In this document: positions 38,033-51,323 of the stretch, piece after piece
Layout: each line of letters opens with the position of its first letter
How positions within the stretch are numbered: the first letter of the stretch is position 1
Source: Angiostrongylus vasorum
Taxonomy: Eukaryota; Nematoda; Chromadorea; Rhabditida; Metastrongylidae
Direction of reading: 5' to 3'
DNA: 64,000 nucleotides
Assembly: GCA_018806985.1 (NCBI GenBank)
Contig: JADANN010000232.1
Span: 1-64,000, forward strand
The notes under the pieces: model-generated
The model's input: only the letters and a program-made list of their open reading frames with translations
Told to the model about the DNA's origin: nothing
Databases searched by the model: none
Position numbers and translations under genes: made by a program

Positions 38033-40605
38033 TTTTTGCCTTAAGATTTGGGAACACTCACGCTACCATGGCTGTGTTATTCGGTCTTTGCCTTAAGATG
38101 GGAACACTCACGCTTCCATGGCTGTGTTATTCGGTCTTTGCCTTAAGATGGGAACACTCACGCTACCATGGCTGTGTTATTCGGTCTTTGCCTTAAGATG
38201 GGAACACTCACGCTTCCATGGCTGTGTTATTCGGTCTTTGCCTTAAGATGGGAACACTCACGCTTCCATGGCTGTGTTATTCGGTCTTTGCCTTAAGATG
38301 GGAACACTCACGCTACCATGGCTGTGTTATTCGGTCTTTGCCTTAAGATGGGAACACTCACGCTACCCATGGCTGTGTTATTCGGTCTTTGCCTTAAGAT
38401 GGGAACACTCACGCTTCCATGGCTGTGTTATTCGGTCTTTGCCTTAAGATGGGAACACTCACGCTTCCATGGCTGTGTTATTCGGTCTTTTGCCTTAAGA
38501 TGGGAACACTCACGCTGCCATGGCTGTGTTATTCGGTCTTTGCCTTAAGATGGGAAACACTCATGCTTCCATGGCTGTGTTATTCGGTCTTTGCCTTAAG
38601 ATGGGAACACTCACGCTACCATGGCTGTGTTATTCGGTCTTTGCCTTAAGATGGGAACACTCACGCTGCCATGGCTGTGTTATTCGGTCTTTGCCTTAAG
38701 ATGGGAACACTCACGCTACCATGGCTGTGTTATTCGTTCTTTGCCTGAAGATGGGAACACTCACGCTGCCATGGCTGTGTTATTCGGTCTTTGCCTTTAA
38801 AGATGGGAACACTCACGCTACCCATGGCTGTGTTATTCGGTCTTTGCCTTAAGATGGGAACACTCACGCTTCCATGGCTGTGTTATTCGGTCTTTGCCTT
38901 AAGATGGGAACACTCACGCTACCATGGCTGTGTTATTCGGTCTTTGCCTTAAGATGGGAACACTCACGCTGCCATGGCTGTGTTATTCGGTCTTTGCCTG
39001 AAGATGGGAACACTCACGCTACCATGGCTGTGTTATTCGGTCTTTGCCTTAAGATGGGAACACTCACGCTTCCATGGCTGTGTTATTCGGTCTTTGCCTT
39101 AAGATGGGAAACACTCACGCTTCCATGACTGTGTTATTCGGTCTTTGCCTTAAGATGGGAACACTCACGCTTCCATGGCTGTGTTATTCGGTCTTTGCCT
39201 TAAGATGGGAACACTCACGCTTCCATGGCTGTGTTATTCGGTCTTTGCCTTAAGATGGGAACACTCACGCTGCCATGGCTGTGTTATTCGGTCTTTGCCT
39301 TTAAGATGGGAACACTCACGCTACCATGGCTGTGTTATTCGGTCTTTGCCTTAAGATGGGAACACTCACGCTGCCATGGCTGTGTTATTCGGTCTTTGCC
39401 TTAAGATGGGAAACACTCACGCTATCCATGGCTGTGTTATTCGGTCTTTGCCTTAAGATGGGAACACTCACGCTGCCATGGCTGTGTTATTCGGTCTTTG
39501 CTTTAAGATGGGAACACTCACGCTACCATTTGCTGTGATATTCGGTCTTTGCCTTAAGATGGGAACACTCACGCTTCCATGGCTGTGTTATTCGGTCTTT
39601 GCCTTAAGATGGGAACACTCACGCTTCCATGACTGTGTTATTCGGTCTTTTGCCTTAAGATGGGAACACTCACGCTACCATGGCTGTGTTATTCGGTCTT
39701 TGCCTTAAGATGGGAACACTCACGCTATCCATGGCTGTGTTATTCGGTCTTTGCCTTAGGATGGGGAAAACTCATGCTTCCATGGCTGCGTTATTCGATC
39801 TTTTGCCTTAAGATGGGAACACTCACGCTTCCATGGCTGTGTTATTCGGTCTTTGCCTTAAGATGGGAACACTCACGCTACCATGGCTGTGTTATTCGGT
39901 CTTTGCCTTAAGATGGGAACACTCACGCTTCCATGGCTGTGTTATTCGGTCTTTGCCTTAAGATGGGAACACTCACGCTACCATGGCTGTGTTATTCGGT
40001 CTTTTGCCTTAAGATGGGAACACTCACGCTTCCATGGCTGTGTTATTCGGTCTTTGCCTTAAGGATGGGGAACACTCACGCTACCATGGCTGTGTTATTC
40101 GGTCTTTGCCTTAAGATGGGAACACTCACGCTTCCATGGCTGTGTTATTCGGTCTTTTGCCTTAAGATGGGAACACTCACGCTACCATGGCTGTGTTATT
40201 CGGTCTTTGCCTTAAGATGGGAACACTCACGCTTCCATGGCTGTGTTATTCGGTCTTTGCCTTAAGATGGGAACACTCACGCTACCATGGCTGTGTTATT
40301 CGGTCTTTGCCTTAAGATGGGAACACTCACGCTTCCATGGCTGTGTTATTCGGTCTTTGCCTTAAGATGGGAACACTCACGCTTCCATGGCTGTGTTATT
40401 CGGTCTTTGCCTTAAGATGGGAACACTCACGCTACCATGGCTGTGTTATTCGGTCTTTTGCCTTAAGATGGGAACACTCACGCTGCCATGGCTGTGTTAT
40501 TCGGTCTTTGCCTTAAGATGGGAACACTCACGCTTCCATGGCTGTGTTATTCGGTCTTTGCCTGAAGATGGGAACACTCACGCTGCCATGGTTGTATTAT
40601 TCGGT

Positions 40606-40756
40606 CTTTGCTTTAAGACGGGGAAAACTCACGCCACCTTTGCCATGATATTCGCTCTTTGCCTTAAGGTGGGAACACTCAGGCTTCCATGGCTGTGTTA
40701 TTCGGTCCTCGCCTTAGGATGGGAAAACTCATGCTTCCATGACTGCGTTATTCGAT
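40606..40756 (+). repeat. E-F-B unit
   Basis: E with gacggggaaaactcacgcca, F with actcagg, and B, then a return to standard monomers. The upstream partner ends ccatggttgtatt. Confidence 0.85.
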
Positions 40757-41207
40757 TTTTGCCTTAAGATGGGAACACTCACGCTTCCATGGCTGTGTTA
40801 TTCGGTCTTTGCCTTAAGATGGGAACACTCACGCTTCCATGGCTGTGTTATTCGGTCTTTGCCTTAAGATGGGAACACTCACGCTTCCATGGCTGTGTTA
40901 TTCGGTCTTTGCCTTAAGATGGGAACACTCACGCTGCCATGGCTGTGTTATTCGGTCTTTGCCTTAAGATGGGAACACTCACGCTACCATGGCTGTGTTA
41001 TTCGGTCTTTGCCTTAAGATGGGAACACTCACGCTTCCATGGCTGTGTTATTCGGTCCTCGCCTTAGGATGGGAAAACTCATGCTTCCATGACTGCGTTA
41101 TTCGATTTTTGCCTTAACATTTGAACACTCACGCTACCATGACTGTGTTATTCGGTTTTTGCCTTAAGGTGGGAACACTCACGCTATCCATGGCTGTGTT
41201 ATTCGAT

Positions 41208-41257
41208 CTTTGCCTTGAGATGGGACCATTCACGCTGGCATCGCTGCGTTATTCGGT
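41208..41257 (+). repeat. G-type monomer
   Basis: ccttgagatgggaccattc with ggcatcgctgcg, lying directly after a ttaaggtggg and ctatcc monomer. It is identical in its key variants to the 49.1-kb copies. Confidence 0.82.
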
Positions 41258-42966
41258 CTTTGCCTTAAGATGGGAACACTCACGCTACCATCGCTGTGTT
41301 ATTCGGTCTTTGCCTTAAGATGGGAACACTCACGCTGCCATGGCTGTGTTATTCGGTCTTTGCCTTAAGATGGGAACACTCACGCTTCCATGGCTGTGTT
41401 ATTCGGTCTTTGCCTTAAGATGGGAACACTCACGCTGCCATGGCTGTGTTATTCGGTCTTTGCCTTAAGATGGGAACACTCACGCTACCATGGCTGTGTT
41501 ATTCGGTCTTTGCCTTAAGATGGGAACACTCACGCTACCATGGCTGTGTTATTCGGTCTTTGCCTTAAGATGGGAACACTCACGCTGCCATGGCTGTGTT
41601 ATTCGGTCTTTGCCTTAGGATGGGAAAACTCATGCTTCCATGACTGCGTTATTCGATTTTTGCCTTAAGATGGGAACACTCACGCTACCATGGCTGTGTT
41701 ATTCGGTCTTTGCCTTAAGATGGGAACACTCACGCTGCCATGGCTGTGTTATTCGGTCTTTGCCTTAAGATGGGAACACTCACGCTTCCATGGCTGTGTT
41801 ATTCGGTCTTTGCCTTAAGATGGGAACACTCACGCTACCATGGCTGTGTTATTCGGTCTTTGCCTTAAGATGGGAACACTCACGCTTCCATGGCTGTGTT
41901 ATTCGGTCTTTGCCTTAAGATGGGAACACTCACGCTTCCATGGCTGTGTTATTCGGTCTTTGCCTTAAGATGGGAACACTCACGCTTCCATGGCTGTGTT
42001 ATTCGGTCTTTGCCTTAAGATGGGAACACTCACGCTTCCATGGCTGTGTTATTCGGTCTTTGCCTTAAGATGGGAACACTCACGCTACCATGGCTGTGTT
42101 ATTCGGTCTTTGCCTTAAGATGGGAACACTCACGCTACCATGGCTGTGTTATTCGGTCTTTGCCTTTAAGACGGGGAAAACTCACGCCACCATGGCTGTG
42201 ATATTCGGTCTTTGCCTTAAGATGGGAACACTCAGGCTTCCATGGCTGTGTTATTCGGTCTTTGCCTTAAAGATGGGAAAACTCATGCTTCCATGACTGC
42301 GTTATTCGATCTTTTGCCTTAAGATGGGAACACTCACGCTACCATGGCTGTGTTATTCGGTCTTTTGCCTTAAGATGGGAACACTCACGCTGCCATGGCT
42401 GTGTTATTCGGTCTTTGCCTTAAGATGGGAACACTCACGCTTCCATGGCTGTGTTATTCGGTCTTTGCCTTAAGATGGGAACACTCACGCTTCCATGGCT
42501 GTGTTATTCGGTCTTTGCCTTAAGATGGGAACACTCACGCTTCCATGGCTGTGTTATTCGGTCTTTGCCTTAAGATGGGAACACTCACGCTTCCATGGCT
42601 GTGTTATTCGGTCTTTGCCTTAAGATGGGAACACTCACGCTACCATGGCTGTGTTATTCGGTCTTTGCCTTAAGATGGGAACACTCACGCTTCCATGGCT
42701 GTGTTATTCGGTCTTTGCCTTAAGATGGGAACACTCACGCTACCATGGCTGTGTTATTCGGTCCTCGCCTTAGGATGGGAAAACTCATGCTTCCATGGCT
42801 GCGTTATTCGATTTTTTGCCTTAAGATGGGAACACTCACGCTTCCCATGGCTGTGTTATTCGGTCTTTGCCTTAAGATGGGAACACTCACGCTTCCATGA
42901 CTGTGTTATTCGGTCTTTTGCCTTAAGATGGGAACACTCACGCTATCCATGGCTGTGTTATTCGGT

Positions 42967-43317
42967 CTTTGCCTGAGGATGGGAACACTCAGGCTTCCAT
43001 TGCTGTGTTGTTCGGTCTTTGCCTAAAGATGGGAACACTTACGCCTCCATGACTGCATTATTCGCTCTTTGCCATAACATTTGAACACTCACGCTACCAT
43101 GGCTGTGTTATTCGGTCTTTGCCTTAAGGTGGGAACACTCACGCCATCCATGGCTGTGTTATTCGGTCTTTGCCTGAGGATGGGAACACTCAGGCTTCCA
43201 TTGCTGTGTTGTTCGGTCTTTGCCTAAAGATGGGAACACTTACGCCTCCATGACTGCATTATTCGCTCTTTGCCATAACATTTGAACACTCACGCTACCA
43301 TGGCTGTGTTATTCGGT
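42967..43317 (+). repeat. Tandem T cassettes, 201 bp period
   Basis: Two T trios start at 42967 and 43168, separated by a ttaaggtggg monomer whose distinctive end is cacgccatcc. The same arrangement, with caccc in place of cacgcc, lies at 50974-51323, about 8,007 bp away. Confidence 0.87.
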
Positions 43318-43560
43318 CTTTGCCTTAAGATGGGAACACTCACGCTACCATGGCTGTGTTATTCGGTCTTTGCCGTAAGATGGGGAACACTCACGCTGCC
43401 ATCGCTGTGTTATTCGGTCCTCGCCTTAGGATGGGAAAACTCATGCTTCCATGACTGCGTTATTCGATTTTTGCCTTAACATTTGAACACTCACGCTACC
43501 ATGGCTGTGTTATTCGGTCTTTGCCTTAAGATGGGAACACTCACGCTATCCATGGCTGTG
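43318..43560 (+). repeat. B-C block after tandem T cassettes
   Basis: A standard monomer, ccgtaagatggggaac with gccatcgctgtg, then B, C and a ctatcc monomer. The order matches 51324-51570, so the duplicated block including the T cassettes spans about 600 bp. Confidence 0.8.
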
Positions 43561-44673
43561 TTATTCGGTCTTTGCCTTAAGATGGGAACACTCACGCTGC
43601 CATGGCTGTGTTATTCGGTCTTTGCCTTAAGATGGGAACACTCACGCTACCATGGCTGTGTTATTCGGTCTTTGCCTTAAGATGGGAACACTCACGCTGC
43701 CATGGCTGTGTTATTCGGTCTTTGCCTTAAGATGGGAACACTCACGCTTCCATGGCTGTGTTATTCGGTCTTTGCCTTAAGATGGGAACACTCACGCTGC
43801 CATGGCTGTGTTATTCGGTCTTTGCCTTAAGATGGGAACACTCACGCTTCCATGGCTGTGTTATTCGGTCTTTGCCTTAAGATGGGAACACTCACGCTTC
43901 CATGGCTGTGTTATTCGGTCTTTGCCTTAAGATGGGAACACTCACGCTACCCATGGCTGTGTTATTCGGTCTTTGCCTTAAGATGGGAACACTCACGCTT
44001 CCATGGCTGTGTTATTCGGTCTTTGCCTTAAAGATGGGAACACTCACGCTGCCATGGCTGTGTTATTCGGTCTTTGCCTTAAGATGGGAACACTCACGCT
44101 ACCATGGCTGTGTTATTCGGTCTTTGCCTTAAGATGGGAACACTCACGCTTCCATGGCTGTGTTATTCGGTCTTTGCCTTAAGATGGGAACACTCACGCT
44201 TCCATGGCTGTGTTATTCGGTCTTTGCCTTAAGATGGGAACACTCACGCTTCCATGGCTGTGTTATTCGGTCTTTGCCTTAAGATGGGAACACTCACGCT
44301 GCCATGGCTGTGTTATTCGGTCTTTGCCTTAAGATGGGAACACTCACGCTTCCATGGCTGTGTTATTCGGTCTTTGCCTTAAGATGGGAACACTCACGCT
44401 TCCATGGCTGTGTTATTCGGTCTTTGCCTTAAGATGGGAACACTCACGCTTCCATGGCTGTGTTATTCGGTCTTTGCCTTAAAGATGGGAACACTCACGC
44501 TTCCATGGCTGTGTTATTCGGTCTTTGCCTTAAGATGGGAACACTCACGCTTCCATGGCTGTGTTATTCGGTCTTTGCCTTAAGATGGGAACACTCACGC
44601 TTCCATGGCTGTGTTATTCGGTCTTTGCCTTAAGATGGGAACACTCACGCTATCCATGGCTGTGTTATTCGGT

Positions 44674-45025
44674 CTTTGCCTGAGGATGGGAACACTCAGG
44701 CTTCCATGGCTGTGTTGTTCGGTCTTTGCCTAAAGATGGGAACACTCACGCTTCCATGACTGCATTATTCGCTCTTTGCCATAACATTTGAACACTCACG
44801 CTACCATGGCTGTGTTATTCGGTCTTTGCCTTAAGGTGGGAACACTCACGCTATCCATGGCTGTGTTATTCGGTCTTTGCCTGAGGATGGGAACACTCAG
44901 GCTTCCATGGCTGTGTTATTCGGTCTTTGCCTTAAAGATGGGAACACTCACGCTTCCATGACTGCGTTATTCGATCTTTGCCTTAACATTTGAACACTCA
45001 CGCTACCATGGCTGTGTTATTCGGT
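44674..45025 (+). repeat. Tandem T cassettes, partly homogenised
   Basis: T trios start at 44674 and 44875. Relative to 42967-43317 several variants are lost: ccatggctgtgttg instead of cattgctgtgttg, and in the second copy gccttaaag and gccttaacatttg. This is consistent with conversion towards the consensus. Confidence 0.84.
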
Positions 45026-45780
45026 CTTTGCCTTAAGATGGGAACACTCACGCTACCCATGGCTGTGTTATTCGGTCTTTGCCTGAAGATGGGAACACTC
45101 ACGCTTCCATGGCTGTGTTATTCGGTCCTCGCCTTAGGATGGGAAAACTCATGCTTCCATGACTGCGTTATTCGATTTTTGCCTTAAGATTTGAACACTC
45201 ACGCTACCCATGGCTGTGTTATTCGGTCTTTGCCTTAAGATGGGAACACTCACGCTACCCATGGCTGTGTTATTCGGTCTTTGCCTTAAGATGGGAACAC
45301 TCACGCTGCCATGGCTGTGTTATTCGGTCTTTGCCTTAAGATGGGAACACTCACGCTACCATGGCTGTGTTATTCGGTCTTTGCCTTAAGATGGGAACAC
45401 TCACGCTGCCATGGCTGTGTTATTCGGTCTTTGCCTTTAAGATGGGAACACTCACGCTACCATGGCTGTGTTATTCGGTCTTTGCCTTAAGATGGGAACA
45501 CTCACGCTACCATGGCTGTGTTATTCGGTCTTTGCCTTAAGATGGGAACACTCACGCTTCCATGGCTGTGTTATTCGGTCTTTGCCTTAAGATGGGAACA
45601 CTCACGCTTCCATGGCTGTGTTATTCGGTCTTTGCCTTAAGATGGGAACACTCACGCTTCCCATGGCTGTGTTATTCGGTCTTTGCCTTAAGATGGGAAC
45701 ACTCACGCTTCCATGGCTGTGTTATTCGGTCTTTGCCTAAAGATGGGAACACTCACGCTGCCATGGTTGTATTATTCGGT

Positions 45781-45930
45781 CTTTGCTTTAAGACGGGGAA
45801 ACTCACGCCACCTTTGCCATGATATTCGCTCTTTGCCTTAAGGTGGGAACACTCAGGCTTCCATGGCTGTGTTATTCGGTCCTCGCCTTAGGATGGGAAA
45901 ACTCATGCTTCCATGACTGCGTTATTCGAT
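45781..45930 (+). repeat. E-F-B unit
   Basis: E with gacggggaaactcacgccac, F with actcagg, and B. It is preceded by gcctaaagatggg and ccatggttgtatt. Confidence 0.85.
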
Positions 45931-46140
45931 TTTTTGCCTTAAGATGGGAACACTCACGCTACCATGGCTGTGTTATTCGGTCTTTGCCTTAAGATGGGAA
46001 CACTCACGCTACCATGGCTGTGTTATTCGGTCCTCGCCTTAGGATGGGAAAACTCATGCTTCCATGACTGCGTTATTCGATCTTTTGCCTTAAGATGGGA
46101 ACACTCACGCTACCCATGGCTGTGTTATTCGGTCTTTGCC

Positions 46141-46760
46141 TTAAGATGGGAACACTCACGCTTCCATGGCTGTGTTATTCGGTCTTTGCCTTAAGATGGG
46201 AACACTCACGCTTCCATGGCTGTGTTATTCGGTCTTTGCCTTAAGATGGGAACACTCACGCTACCATGGCTGTGTTATTCGGTCTTTGCCTTAAGATGGG
46301 AACACTCACGCTGCCATGGCTGTGTTATTCGGTCTTTGCCTTAAGATGGGAACACTCACGCTTCCATGGCTGTGTTATTCGGTCTTTGCCTTAAGATGGG
46401 AACACTCACGCTTCCATGGCTGTGTTATTCGGTCTTTGCCTTAAGATGGGAACACTCACGCTTCCATGGCTGTGTTATTCGGTCTTTGCCTTAAGATGGG
46501 AACACTCACGCTGCCATGGCTGTGTTATTCGGTCTTTGCCTTAAGATGGGAACACTCACGCTACCATGGCTGTGTTATTCGGTCTTTGCCTTAAGATGGG
46601 AACACTCACGCTGCCATGGCTGTGTTATTCGGTCTTTGCCTTAAGATGGGGAACACTCACGCTACCCATGGCTGTGTTATTCGGTCTTTGCCTTAAGATG
46701 GGAACACTCACGCTGCCATGGCTGTGTTATTCGGTCTTTGCCTTAAGATGGGGAACACTC
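46141..46760 (+). repeat. Homogeneous monomer run
   Basis: About twelve monomers are consensus apart from the base-40 choice and two ggggaac insertions near the right end. Confidence 0.83.
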
Positions 46761-47191
46761 ACGCTACCATGGCTGTGTTATTCGGTCCTTTGCCTTAGGA
46801 TGGGAAAACTCATGCTTCCATGACTGCGTTATTCGATCTTTTGCCTTAACATTTGAACACTCACGCTACCATGGCTGTGTTATTCGGTCTTTTGCCTTAA
46901 GATGGGAACACTCACGCTATCCATGGCTGTGTTATTCGGTCTTTGCCTTAAGATGGGAACACTCACGCTTCCATGGCTGTGTTATTCGGTCTTTGCCTTA
47001 AGATGGGAAAACTCACGCTTCCATGGCTGTGTTATTCGATCTTTGCCTTAAGATGGGAACACTCACGCTCCCATGGCTGTGTTATTCGGTCTTTGCCTTA
47101 AGATGGGAACACTCACGCTTCCATGGCTGTGTTATTCGGTCTTTGCCTTAAAGATGGGAACACTCACGCTGCCATGGCTGTGTTATTCGGT

Positions 47192-47342
47192 CTTTGCCTT
47201 AAGATGGGAAAACTCACGCCACCTTTGCCATGATATTCGCTCTTTGCCTTAAGGTGGGAACACTCAGGCTTCCATGGCTGTGTTATTCGGTCCTCGCCTT
47301 AGGGATGGGAAAACTCATGCTTCCATGACTGCGTTATTCGAT
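47192..47342 (+). repeat. E-F-B unit with homogenised E core
   Basis: E keeps cgccacctttgccatga, but its 5' half reads ttgccttaagatgggaaaac, the consensus-like form, instead of ttgctttaagacgg. F and B are intact (B has ttagggatggg). This looks like partial conversion of one half of a monomer. Confidence 0.8.
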
Positions 47343-47390
47343 TTTTTGCCTTAAGATGGGAACACTCACGCTACCCATGGCTGTGTTATT

Positions 47391-48010
47391 CGGTCTTTGC
47401 CTTAAGATGGGAACACTCACGCTACCATGGCTGTGTTATTCGGTCTTTGCCTTAAGATGGGAACACTCACGCTTCCATGGCTGTGTTATTCGGTCTTTGC
47501 CTTAAGATGGGAACACTCACGCTTCCATGGCTGTGTTATTCGGTCTTTGCCTTAAGATGGGAACACTCACGCTTCCATGGCTGTGTTATTCGGTCTTTGC
47601 CTTAAGATGGGAACACTCACGCTTCCATGGCTGTGTTATTCGGTCTTTGCCTTAAGATGGGAACACTCACGCTACCATGGCTGTGTTATTCGGTCTTTGC
47701 CTTAAGATGGGAACACTCACGCTTCCATGGCTGTGTTATTCGGTCTTTGCCTTAGGATGGGAACACTCACGCTTCCATGGCTGTGTTATTCGGTCTTTGC
47801 CTTAAGATGGGAACACTCACGCTTCCATGGCTGTGTTATTCGGTCTTTGCCTTAAGATGGGAACACTCACGCTTCCATGGCTGTGTTATTCGGTCTTTGC
47901 CTTAAGATGGGAACACTCACGCTTCCATGGCTGTGTTATTCGGTCTTTGCCTTAAGATGGGAACACTCACGCTTCCATGGCTGTGTTATTCGGTCTTTGC
48001 CTTAAGATGG
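47391..48010 (+). repeat. Homogeneous monomer run
   Basis: Twelve or so successive monomers, mostly the cttcc form, with almost no other change (one ttagg). This is among the most uniform stretches in the window. Confidence 0.85.
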
Positions 48011-48851
48011 GAAAACTCATGCTTCCATGACTGCGTTATTCGATCTTTTGCCTTAAGATGGGAACACTCACGCTACCATGGCTGTGTTATTCGGTCTTTG
48101 CCTTAAGATGGGAACACTCACGCTACCATGGCTGTGTTATTCGGTCTTTGCCTTAAGATGGGAACACTCACGCTACCATGGCTGTGTTATTCGGTCCTCG
48201 CCTTAGGATGGGAAAACTCATGCTTCCATGACTGCGTTATTCGGTCTTTTGCCTTAAGATGGGAACACTCACGCTTCCCATGGCTGTGTTATTCGGTCTT
48301 TGCCTTAAGATGGGAACACTCACGCTTCCATGGCTGTGTTATTCGGTCTTTCGCCTTAAGATGGGAAACACTCATGCTTCCATGGCTGTGTTATTCGGTT
48401 TTTGCCTTAAGATGGGAACACTCACGCTATCCATGGCTGTGTTATTCGGTCTTTGCCTTAAGATGGGAACACTCACGCTTCCATGGCTGTGTTATTCGGT
48501 CTTTGCCTTAAGATGGGAACACTCACGCTTCCATGGCTGTGTTATTCGGTCTTTGCCTTAAGATGGGAACACTCACGCTTCCATGGCTGTGTTATTCGGT
48601 CTTTGCCTTAAGATGGGAACACTCACGCTTCCATGGCTGTGTTATTCGGTCTTTGCCTGAGGATGGGAACACTCAGGCTTCCATGGCTGTGTTATTCGGT
48701 CTTTGCCTTAAAGATGGGAACACTCACGCTTCCATGACTGCGTTATTCGGTCTTTGCCTTAAGATGGGAACACTCACGCTACCATGGCTGTGTTATTCGG
48801 TCTTTGCCTTAAGATGGGAACACTCACGCTACCATGACTGTGTTATTCGGT

Positions 48852-49205
48852 CTTTGCCTGTAAGATGGGGAACACTCACGCTGCCATCGCTGCGTTATTC
48901 GGTCCTCGCCTTAGGATGGGAAAACTCATGCTTCCATGACTGCGTTATTCGATTTTTGCCTTAACATTTGAACACTCACGCTACCATGGCTGTGTTATTC
49001 GGTCTTTGCCTTAAGATGGGAACACTCACGCTATCCATGGCTGTGTTATTCGGTCTTTGCCTTGAGATGGGACCATTCACGCTGGCATCGCTGCGTTATT
49101 CGGTCTTTGCCGTAAGATGGGAAAACTATACGCTACCATCGCTGTGAAATTCGATCTTTGCCTTGAGATGGGACCATTCACGCTGGCATCGCTGCGTTAT
49201 TCGGT
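48852..49205 (+). repeat. Block with B-C and G dimer
   Basis: gcctgtaagatggggaac with gccatcgctgcg, B, C, a ctatcc monomer, G at 49055, then gccgtaagatgggaaaac with tatacgctacc and atcgctgtgaaattcg, and a second G at 49156. The G-to-G spacing is 101 bp. The whole block is repeated 4,288 bp downstream at 53140-53493. Confidence 0.86.
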
Positions 49206-49458
49206 CTTTGCCTTTAGATGGGAACACTCACGTTACCATCGCTATGATATTCGGGTCTTTGCCTTAAGATGGGGAACACTCACGCTGCCATGGCTGTGTT
49301 ATTCGGTCTTTGCCTTAAGATGGGAACACTCACGCTATCCATGGCTGTGTTATTCGGTCTTTGCCTGAAGATGGGAACACTCAGGCTTCCATGGCTGTGT
49401 TATTCGGTCTTTGCCTAAAGATGGGAACACTCACGCTGCCATGGCTGTGTTATTCGGT

Positions 49459-49608
49459 CTTTGCTTTAAGACGGGGAAACTCACGCCACCTTTGCCATGA
49501 TATTCGCTCTTTGCCTTAAGGTGGGAACACTCAGGCTTCCATGGCTGTGTTATTCGGTCCTCGCCTTAGGATGGGAAAACTCATGCTTCCATGACTGTGT
49601 TATTCGGT
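49459..49608 (+). repeat. E-F-B unit
   Basis: E with gacggggaaactcacgccac, F with actcagg, and B ending gactgtgttattcggt rather than gactgcgttattcgat. Confidence 0.84.
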
Positions 49609-49710
49609 CTTTGCCTTAAGATGGGAACACTCACGCTGCCATGGCTGTGTTATTCGGTCTTTTGCCTTAAGGTGGGAACACTCACGCTATCCATGGCTGT
49701 GTTATTCGGT

Positions 49711-49860
49711 CTTTGCCTGAGGATGGGAACACTCACGCTTCCATGGCTGTGTTATTCGGTCTTTGCCTAAAGATGGGAACACTCACGCTTCCATGACTGT
49801 ATTATTCGCTCTTTGCCATAAGATGTGAACACTCACGCTACCATGGCTGTGTTATTCGGT
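49711..49860 (+). repeat. T cassette (partly homogenised)
   Basis: gcctgagg, gcctaaag with cttccatgactgtatt, and gccataagatgtgaac in place of cataacatttg. Confidence 0.78.
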
Positions 49861-50973
49861 CTTTGCCTTAAGATGGGAACACTCACGCTTCCATGGCTGT
49901 GTTATTCGGTCTTTGCCTTAGGATGGGAACACTCACGCTTCCATGACTGCGTTATTCGATCTTTTGCCTTAAGATGGGAACACTCACGCTACCATGGCTG
50001 TGTTATTCGGTCTTTTGCCTTAAGATGGGAACACTCACGCTATCCATGGCTGTGTTATTCGGTCTTTGCCTTAAGATGGGAACACTCACGCTTCCATGGC
50101 TGTGTTATTCGGTCTTTGCCTTAAAGATGGGAACACTCACGCTGCCATGGCTGTGTTATTCGGTCTTTGCCTTAAGATGGGAACACTCACGCTACCATGG
50201 CTGTGTTATTCGGTCTTTGCCTTAAGGTGGGAACACTCAGGCTTCCATGGCTGTGTTATTCGGTCCTCGCCTTAGGATGGGAAAACTCATGCTTCCATGA
50301 CTGTGTTATTCGATCTTTGCCTGAAGATGGGAACACTCACGCTGCCATGGCTGTGTTATTCGGTCTTTGCCTTTAAGATGGGAACACTCACGCTACCCAT
50401 TTGCTGTGATATTCGCTCTTTGCCTTAAGGTGGGAACACTCAGGCTTCCATGGCTGTGTTATTCGGTCCTCGCCTTAGGATGGGAAAACTCATGCTTCCA
50501 TGACTGCGTTATTCGATTTTTTGCCTTAAGATGGGAACACTCACGCTTCCCATGGCTGTGTTATTCGGTCTTTGCCTTAAGATGGGAACACTCACGCTTC
50601 CATGGCTGTGTTATTCGGTCTTTGCCTTAAGATGGGAACACTCACGCTTCCATGGCTGTGTTATTCGGTCTTTGCCTTAAGATGGGAAACACTCACGCTT
50701 CCATGGCTGTGTTATTCGGTCTTTGCCTTAAGATGGGAACACTCACGCTTCCATGGCTGTGTTATTCGGTCTTTGCCTTTAAGATGGGAACACTCACGCT
50801 ACCATGGCTGTGTTATTCGGTCTTTGCCTTAAGATGGGAACACTCACGCTTCCATGGCTGTGTTATTCGGTCCTCGCCTTAGGATGGGAAAACTCATGCT
50901 TCCATGACTGCGTTATTCGATTTTTTGCCTTAAGGTGGGAACACTCACGCTATCCATGGCTGTGTTATTCGGT

Positions 50974-51323
50974 CTTTGCCTGAGGATGGGAACACTCAGG
51001 CTTCCATTGCTGTGTTGTTCGGTCTTTGCCTAAAGATGGGAACACTTACGCCTCCATGACTGCATTATTCGCTCTTTGCCATAACATTTGAACACTCACG
51101 CTACCATGGCTGTGTTATTCGGTCTTTGCCTTAAGGTGGGAACACTCACCCATCCATGGCTGTGTTATTCGGTCTTTGCCTGAGGATGGGAACACTCAGG
51201 CTTCCATTGCTGTGTTGTTCGGTCTTTGCCTAAAGATGGGAACACTTACGCCTCCATGACTGCATTATTCGCTCTTTGCCATAACATTTGAACACTCACG
51301 CTACCATGGCTGTGTTATTCGGT
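50974..51323 (+). repeat. Tandem T cassettes, 200 bp period
   Basis: Two T trios start at 50974 and 51174 around a ttaaggtggg monomer ending caccc and atcc. The block is a close relative of 42967-43317, including the following B-C block. Confidence 0.87.
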
